Positions 58,107 through 64,000 of a stretch of DNA of 64,000 nt are shown piece by piece (positions within the stretch are counted from its first letter, which is position 1; each line of letters starts with the position of its first letter). The notes beneath the pieces were generated by a model. That model did no database searches. It was given only the letters and a program-made list of their open reading frames with translations, and was not told the origin of the DNA. The stretch is from Acorus gramineus (Eukaryota > Streptophyta > Magnoliopsida > Acorales > Acoraceae): the NCBI GenBank assembly GCA_030737835.1, contig CM060847.1, forward strand, positions 4,740,484 to 4,804,483, read 5' to 3'. A program made the translations under genes and the position numbers.

Positions 58107-58655
58107 CCATTTGTTATACCTTTATATTTATATGTACGTTTAATTTCTTGCCTATGTATGTGTTTCCTATGATTTGTTCTTGTTTGTCTGTCTATCTATC
58201 TATATGTGTGTGTATAGAGTTAGCTAGCTAGCTAGCTAGTTCAAGATGAACGTGTGTGTCTATGTGGGGAGAAGTACTTGATGTAAATTCAATATAATTT
58301 GGTTTGTGATCGATTATTATTCCATTACATATATGTGATTTTGTTTATTTATGATTAGTTTTCCAGGATGTTTGTTTGAGGCTAGTCATTTCTGAAACAT
58401 CTTCGATGAGAAGAAACCATTTGTTATACCTTTATATGTTTCTTGTGTCTTCTCTGTTTTGTTCTTGTCTATCTATTTCTATATATCTATAGAGTCAGCT
58501 AGTATTCTAGTAAATGTTGAAGGTGTGTTCATGTGGGGGAGAAGTACTTGATGTAAAATATACATAGTTGTTTGTAACTGTTGTATTATTCCATATATAT
58601 GTGATTTTGTTTATTTATCAGTTTTTGATGATGTTTGTTTGAGGCTCTTGAAATC
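58107..58655 (+). repeat. Tandem duplication of the 3' UTR region of gene G
   Basis: CCATTTGTTATACCTTTATA begins at 58107 and again at 58417. Both units continue through GAGAAGTACTTGATGTAAA and ATATGTGATTTTGTTTATTT to GATGTTTGTTTGAGGCT, offset about 310 bp and diverged. Only the 3' region, not the coding part, is repeated. Confidence 0.8.
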
Positions 58656-59940
58656 ATGAATATCTATATTATTGGTTTATGTAGAGTCATTTCTAAATTA
58701 AAACATTTTCTTGAATAGAAATCATCCATCTAAACATGTATGGATGTGATGTATTGATAGAATCTTTTTTTTTTTTCCATTTCTGTTGATGATTGCAATG
58801 TGAAGTTGTAGAATGATTAATAACTTTTTAGCAAGATTTCATCGCATATAAAACTTGATTAATAATTTGGTTTACTTAGTGTCATGGAATCATGCACGCG
58901 ATTGAGAGCGCAATGGGTTCTTCTAATTTTTTATTTAATTATTTAGGGTCTGTTTGATAGCACGTTTTAGAGCGCTTCTGCTTTTTAATTAAGCAGAAAA
59001 CTCAAACGTATTACCAAACGGGTTTAAGGAAATACACTTAACTAAAAACTTACTTATATCTTTTAATACAAAAAAAGTATTTTTTAAAAAACAAGTATAT
59101 TTAAGTCACTTTATTTAAAATCAAAACGTGTTTCAAAATCTTAGTAATACTGCTAATGGTGAAAAGGTTAATGATGGTACTAATAGTAGGATAATTATTA
59201 TAGAGGACAGCCTTAATGTTGATTGAACTTCCAAGATTAGTTAAATGAGTACAATGATGAACAAATGATCATGTGTGGCACTTTTATCCCCACAAACGGA
59301 CATATATTCCTTTCATCTTCTTTTTCCTAATTAAAAATATTTTGAGCTTTTGGCTTTCTAATTAAAACGTTTTACATTTGCTTAGACATTTTATTCTACT
59401 TCCTTTTGAAAATATTCCTAGTTGTTTTTCCGCATTTAGAGAGTATTTAATTTGGCCTTATCTTTTCGAAGTTTCATGGAAGTAGATTAATTATAAGTCT
59501 ATATTTCATGGAAGTTTACAAATCATATATAGCTGTTTGCCTTTTACAATAATCTTCCTCTAGACAAAAAAAAAAAAAAATCTTCAGTAACTGCTTTTGC
59601 CATATATATAAAAGGTTCCTCTGACCTTTTTTTTTTATGCAATGAAAGTAAACAACATTACACATCTTCATGCCATGTCCATTGGGTACTGATGTGGAGC
59701 ACACTAAATGCATTCATGCATCAAATATATATGATTTTATTAAAAGTATTTGTAATAAAGAAATCAGAAATTTATACACAGAAAAAAGTGCAATAGAAGA
59801 CATTTACGTGTGTTTTTTTTCAAATAATGGTAGGCATTTAGTCTTATTTAATATTAAGAAATGGAATATCCAAATTTGATAAATACAAGAAAACATGCCA
59901 CAAGAAAACATGACCTACTCTACATCCCTTCGAGTAGATA
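58656..59940. other. Intergenic AT-rich DNA
   Basis: No gene seen. About 58948-59140 (GTCTGTTTGATAGCACGTTT onward) looks like the end of a small DNA transposon. Confidence 0.4.
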
Positions 59941-60420
59941 TCAAATAGAAGAGATGTCTACTGAATCTTTCGAAAAACAAAAATAAACCATTTGAAGGAC
60001 CACTCCTCCGCATGCATAAGACCCCCTTGAAAAGAAATCATCCTTGCTCCCGCACAACATACATCCCAATCCTTGAGTTGGTTCACAACCATCTCCTAGA
60101 TATTCTCCTCGTATCCCGGGGTGCCTAGCTCTGAACAGAAGGTGATTACGGGAAATCCATAAAGCCCAAATAATCATCGGAATAAGCATCTGTGATACTT
60201 TGGCCTTCACGCTTTTATTTCTGGGAGATTTGAGCCGCCTTCCTGCTCTCCATAACTCCTCAAGCGAGTTACTTTCATCTACAAAATCTGAGCATCCCGA
60301 GAGCCTCCGCCAGATAAACTTGGCCATCAGACACTCCAAAAAGATGTGAGACGTAGTTTCCACACCTTTTTTAATAAGACAAGTTGTGTCATCTCTTGGA
60401 GCGTGCCCATCTAGGTCTGT
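59941..60420 (-). pseudogene. LINE reverse-transcriptase C-terminal zinc-binding domain
   Basis: The frame on the minus strand runs from upstream of 60363 to a stop at 59941. It contains V-E-T-T-S-H-I-F-L-E-C (about 60370-60330), M-A-K-F-I-W-R-R-L, S-L-E-E-L-W and I-I-W-A-L-W-I-S-R-N-H-L-L-F, the order typical of the zf-RVT domain and tail of plant L1-type LINEs. The polymerase and endonuclease are absent, so this is a fragment. It is the best preserved of the four related LINE pieces in the window. Confidence 0.8.
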
Positions 60421-61394
60421 GTATCTTAATAAGATCTTTAAGTTCTTGAATTATATTTGTAACAATTCTTGAAGTTTCTAAATTTGGAAACTCAAAGATC
60501 TCACACATCTTTACAAATAGACATATAAACATCTCCAAAGCAATATTACATTAGTGTCTCTAGTTAGGATAAATCACACTATTAGTTGGAGGCTTCCCTT
60601 CTACTCCAGGGTTCAATTCATGTCACATCATGCTTGCAATATAAGATTCCCCAATCTTGTAGGTATTTGTGTACGTGGAAGATATATTATTATGCCAAAA
60701 TATGAGTCGTAAAATTTACTGCACAGGGAAGGAAAACATTCTTCTACGAGTACCACACCATGCACATTTATATGAATTTGTTATATCTTATATATTATTA
60801 AATCTTGTTAGATATTTTTTGAAAGAAAACTATAAAAAGTTGGTTTGGGAGAGTGACCTTTGAAAGATTCTGAAAGCCCAAATATCAGACAGGGGTTTTG
60901 TTCTGTATGCCTTTATCCACCCCAAAGAGGACGTTCAATGAACAAGTTGTCTGTCACTTTTTTATTTTTTGATTTTTCTTCTTGAATTGCCATGACTGAA
61001 AGAAAGCTCAGTTTATAAAGTGTGCAGTGGGTGGTCTTTTGAAGAGTATCTTTTCTTTTTTTCCATTAGAACACCTTGCATGGACGGAGGAGTTGCGTTT
61101 GATGTAGAAAAAGTGGTCTCCCTTCTTTGGCCTAGGGTCGCTTGCTTTTCTTATTCTTATAATTATTATTATTGTTATTATTATTTATTATCATTATTAT
61201 AATTTCCCTTGTTTTATGGGGAATACTTTTCCAAATTCTTCAAACCAGAGGTGCATCTTGTAGTTAATGACGGATGGTGCTAAGGCACCTACACTGGTTC
61301 TCAGGTGATGGAATATAATCCTCCGAGTTTTCGAGGTGGACTTGCATGATTTTTTTCTGTGAATATTTTTTTTGTAAATAACATAAAAAAATAT
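60421..61394. other. Intergenic DNA
   Basis: No gene supported. Confidence 0.45.
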
Positions 61395-61667
61395 AGGGAT
61401 TTTTAGTTTTAAGTCCCCACAAACCATCATATTTAGTGATCGATCCCTCCCTTCTTCGTATTTAGATTTTAGTCCCCGATTTAAAAGATAATTCATGGAT
61501 AGGTCCCTCACAAGACTAAAAAGTAAATTAAATAATTTATGGATAGGTCCCTCTCAGGGACTAAAAAGGAACTATCATTTAAATCTAGGGACTAAAACCT
61601 AAATACGAAGAAGGGAGGGATCGATCACTAAATATGATGGTTTGTAGGGACTTAAAACTAAAAATCT
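61395..61667. mobile_element. Palindromic MITE
   Basis: About 90-bp inverted arms (AGTTTTAAGTCCCCACAAAC...GTATTTAGATTTTAGTCCC) around a short centre. Flanks AAAAAATAT and TAAAAATAT match in 8 of 9, suggesting a MULE-type insertion. Confidence 0.75.
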
Positions 61668-62555
61668 TAAAAATATAAGGTTTTTCAAACAATTCTTTTT
61701 TTTTTTTTTTGGAAGAATAGTGCCTACCGACTTAATCAAAACTTGATTCGTATGAAATTAAGTTTTTTTGTTACTTATGTGACATGTTATTATTGAACAA
61801 TCGTAACTCGTAAGATCCATACGTGGTGATCACATAAAAGATTCAAACTACTTTGTTGGTCTCTTGAAATGCTAATTGGCATGTTATCTCTTTAGCTCTA
61901 ACAAACATTGCTTCACATATATATATCCAAGGTTCAATTTCTATTTTTTTCAAAAAAAAAAAAAAAAAAAAAAGCGAAATTACAACCAATAATCTTTGCA
62001 TATAGCTCTATGTTAGATGAATCAAATATTTTTTTCTTAATTTTGTGTAAGGGGGTGTGTATTATTCATTGGAATGTGTGTGTTGTGTAATTGAAACTGT
62101 AGTTTGTTGTAGTATGCTAGAGTATGTGTGTGTGTATTCATTTTTTGTGAATGTATATATTTCATTACATAAAATATGAAAAAAATAAAACATGAGGGAT
62201 ACTACGTACAAGAATTAAATTTTTTTATCTTTTTGAATGTACATATTTTTATTACCTGTGATATATCCTTTTAAAAACCCCAAGTATATAATCTGATGGT
62301 ACTTGAAGGTTTTTCTTTACATAAATATAGTAAATCATACGTTTTATTAATTTAATAAAACATAAAATAGGATTGGATTCCTGCTGAGTGCATGACAGAC
62401 AACATTTCAACCCCTTTCAGTGCTAAGTCACTGGATTCCTTTTAGAATTCAAACTTATCTTCAAAAGCAGAATCTATTCAGGCTACTTATGGTTCATTTA
62501 TCCCTCCCGTATGGCTAAAGAAATAAACTCAGAATAAGAAAGAATACAGGAGAAT
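61668..62555. other. Intergenic DNA
   Basis: No gene. Poly(A) of about 23 near 61951-61973. Confidence 0.45.
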
Positions 62556-62559
62556 AGTA

Positions 62560-63115
62560 AAAAAAAAGTTGTTTGTTTTGACAGAATAAACCCCGATAGT
62601 TATGCCTGGATAAGCTAGGATAAGGCCTGATAACTATTCTAAGAAAATGGTGGAATTGCTTATCAAGGCTTATCTATGCCAATGGATAAAAATACTCTTC
62701 TCTGTCATTTTAAAAAATTTATCTCACCTAACAGACTCACACATATTCCAAAAACTGTCGCATTTATCAAATCAATCATGTATCTCTCACACTATTCCCA
62801 GGGGGTATAATTGTCATTTAAAAAATCATAAACTCTTATTCATCCCTTATCAACCATTTATTATCACTTTATCCAAGGTGAACCAAACAACAAAAAAGTC
62901 ATTTTTATGTTTCTCAATGAGAATAACAAAAAAAATAACGAAACAAAAAGTTGCTTATTCAGCCTGGATTGTTATCTATCCCAGTATAGCTATTGGGAGC
63001 GAATAACCTAAGTCACACCCCATACGAGGGGTTAGTCCTTCAGCATGTCGAGTTGGTAAATTCGCTATTCACCTAATCCACTGGGATTGATTACCTATTC
63101 ACCCCCACCTATTCC
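62560..63115. mobile_element. Possible hAT/PIF-type MITE(s)
   Basis: GTTGTTTGTTTTGACAGAAT near 62569 and its inverse-like GTGAACCAAACAACA near 62878 suggest one small element. A second stretch with GGATAAG/TATCC-rich sequence follows to about 63115. Ends and duplications are not fixed. Confidence 0.35.
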
Positions 63116-63472
63116 AGCCTAACAAATTGAGCCGGACATCATCACCTAGCTAGTTAGAAGATAATGCCTTCTTGTACTTCACAGATAACAATTATTCATT
63201 CTTACCCATTTCAATTCTTATAATATAATTATTTTCTTTTATTTTTTTAGTTATTATTCTTGGACGACGCATACGTGGGAGGATAAGGAATATTTGGATG
63301 GCATGGACCACTAAAATCAGACCACCCATAAATTCAGGAAAATGCTGTGAACAATCGAACAATTATTCTTCCGGTCCCATTTTCAGTCCAAACATATTTA
63401 ATTTTTTTAAAATAATATATTTCATCTAATGAGTTTTATATTTTTATAAAAAAATAAAACCTATACTTTAAC

Positions 63473-63517
<45 letters not shown>

Positions 63518-64000
63518 AATGTAATAAAAATTCAATAAGACATATACCACACTAATGTCAGTATACGACGCTAACGAAATGTATGAAACTGAAAAAAAAA
63601 ACTTTGTGTAACAGAGCTCTATAATTTAATACACATGTATGTTCTATATGTAATTAATTATATAGTTAGTTGTGAAACCAATAGCTTATATAAAAATGAA
63701 ACAAAGAATCCAATATGGTCTATACAGCGAGGCATCTCTCTAGGAATTGCGTGATGTGGCCGTACGTTCTAGGTACACTTTACATTCCATATTTATCAAT
63801 CTTTATCTTTGACAGCACATTTAGGCCAATCTATTATATTCTAAAACAATTATACACCTCGACCCATCACAAAAAGTTTTTAGGATTTTAAAGTGATTCA
63901 CAAGCCTATACAGATATCAAGTTATGATAATTATTATAAAGATATTATAAAAAGAAAAAATATCTAAAATAATTTTTTAAGCATTGAAAATATCAAAATA
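63116..64000. other. Intergenic DNA
   Basis: No gene seen; contains the (TA)n tract at 63476-63513. Confidence 0.45.
63476..63513. repeat. (TA)n microsatellite
   Basis: About 19 TA units. Confidence 0.9.

Noticed and set aside
62647..63006. 119-aa frame near the right end
   Set aside because: No recognisable domain; overlaps probable MITE sequence and AT-rich DNA.

Overview
This is nuclear DNA of a flowering plant. It is AT-rich and has long homopolymers and (TA)n tracts. It carries plant TE classes (hAT, MULE, L1-type LINE, tRNA-derived SINE, Ty3/gypsy-type solo LTR) and a plant peroxisomal thioesterase gene with canonical GT-AG introns. I cannot name the species. Percent identities were not computed; repeat limits are by eye.

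The main content is a dispersed cluster of six copies of one small intronless gene family encoding 67-94 aa basic proteins: 5246-5491 (+), 14926-15138 (-), 26561-26764 (+), 34902-35186 (+), 51012-51242 (+) and 57842-58075 (+). All have a TATA box 58-128 bp before the start, an N-terminal Lys/Ser/Leu/Phe-rich segment in most, and a C-terminal D-[PQ]-[DN]-I-[DN]-x-K-A-x-x-F-I-type motif. The copies at 51 and 58 kb keep an extra W-x-S-D-E-D-type segment. The four at 5, 15, 26.5 and 35 kb form a younger subfamily ending F-I-A-K-K-K-x-E-W-x-S-S. Two of these carry an internal duplication of the C-terminal module. The family resembles poorly characterised small plant proteins; its function is unknown.

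The young copies sit in multi-kilobase segmental duplications, direct and inverted, that explain most of 1-41 kb. The clear pairs are 1152-2968 with 24498-26343, 5.15-8.2 kb with 34.8-39.9 kb, 9.85-11.6 kb with 18.0-19.35 kb (inverted) and 16.25-17.85 kb with 22.75-24.0 kb (inverted).

Conventional genes lie at 43-46 kb. One is a complete three-exon gene on the minus strand (45508-46164) for a 160-aa hotdog thioesterase ending in the peroxisomal signal AKL, very probably 1,4-dihydroxy-2-naphthoyl-CoA thioesterase of phylloquinone synthesis. Converging on it is a plus-strand gene start with two exons (43449-43696) whose product I do not recognise and whose later exons I cannot find.

Mobile elements with defined ends: a complete 3.09-kb hAT (28924-32015, TSD CCATGTGG) whose transposase is open except for one TAG codon; the right part of a second hAT (1-1151) inserted in an LTR whose empty site survives at 24498; a solo LTR (24129-25000, TSD GTAAT); MULE-type elements with 9-bp TSDs (19954-22101, 54576-55110; probable 42152-43019); a MULE with a decayed FAR1-type domain (about 46973-49523) joined to a deletion derivative; a SINE (8741-8904); a small non-autonomous hAT (52515-52904); LINE fragments at 6.2, 38.1, 57 and 60 kb; and several foldback elements. 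The remaining sequence is AT-rich intergenic DNA in which I see no gene.
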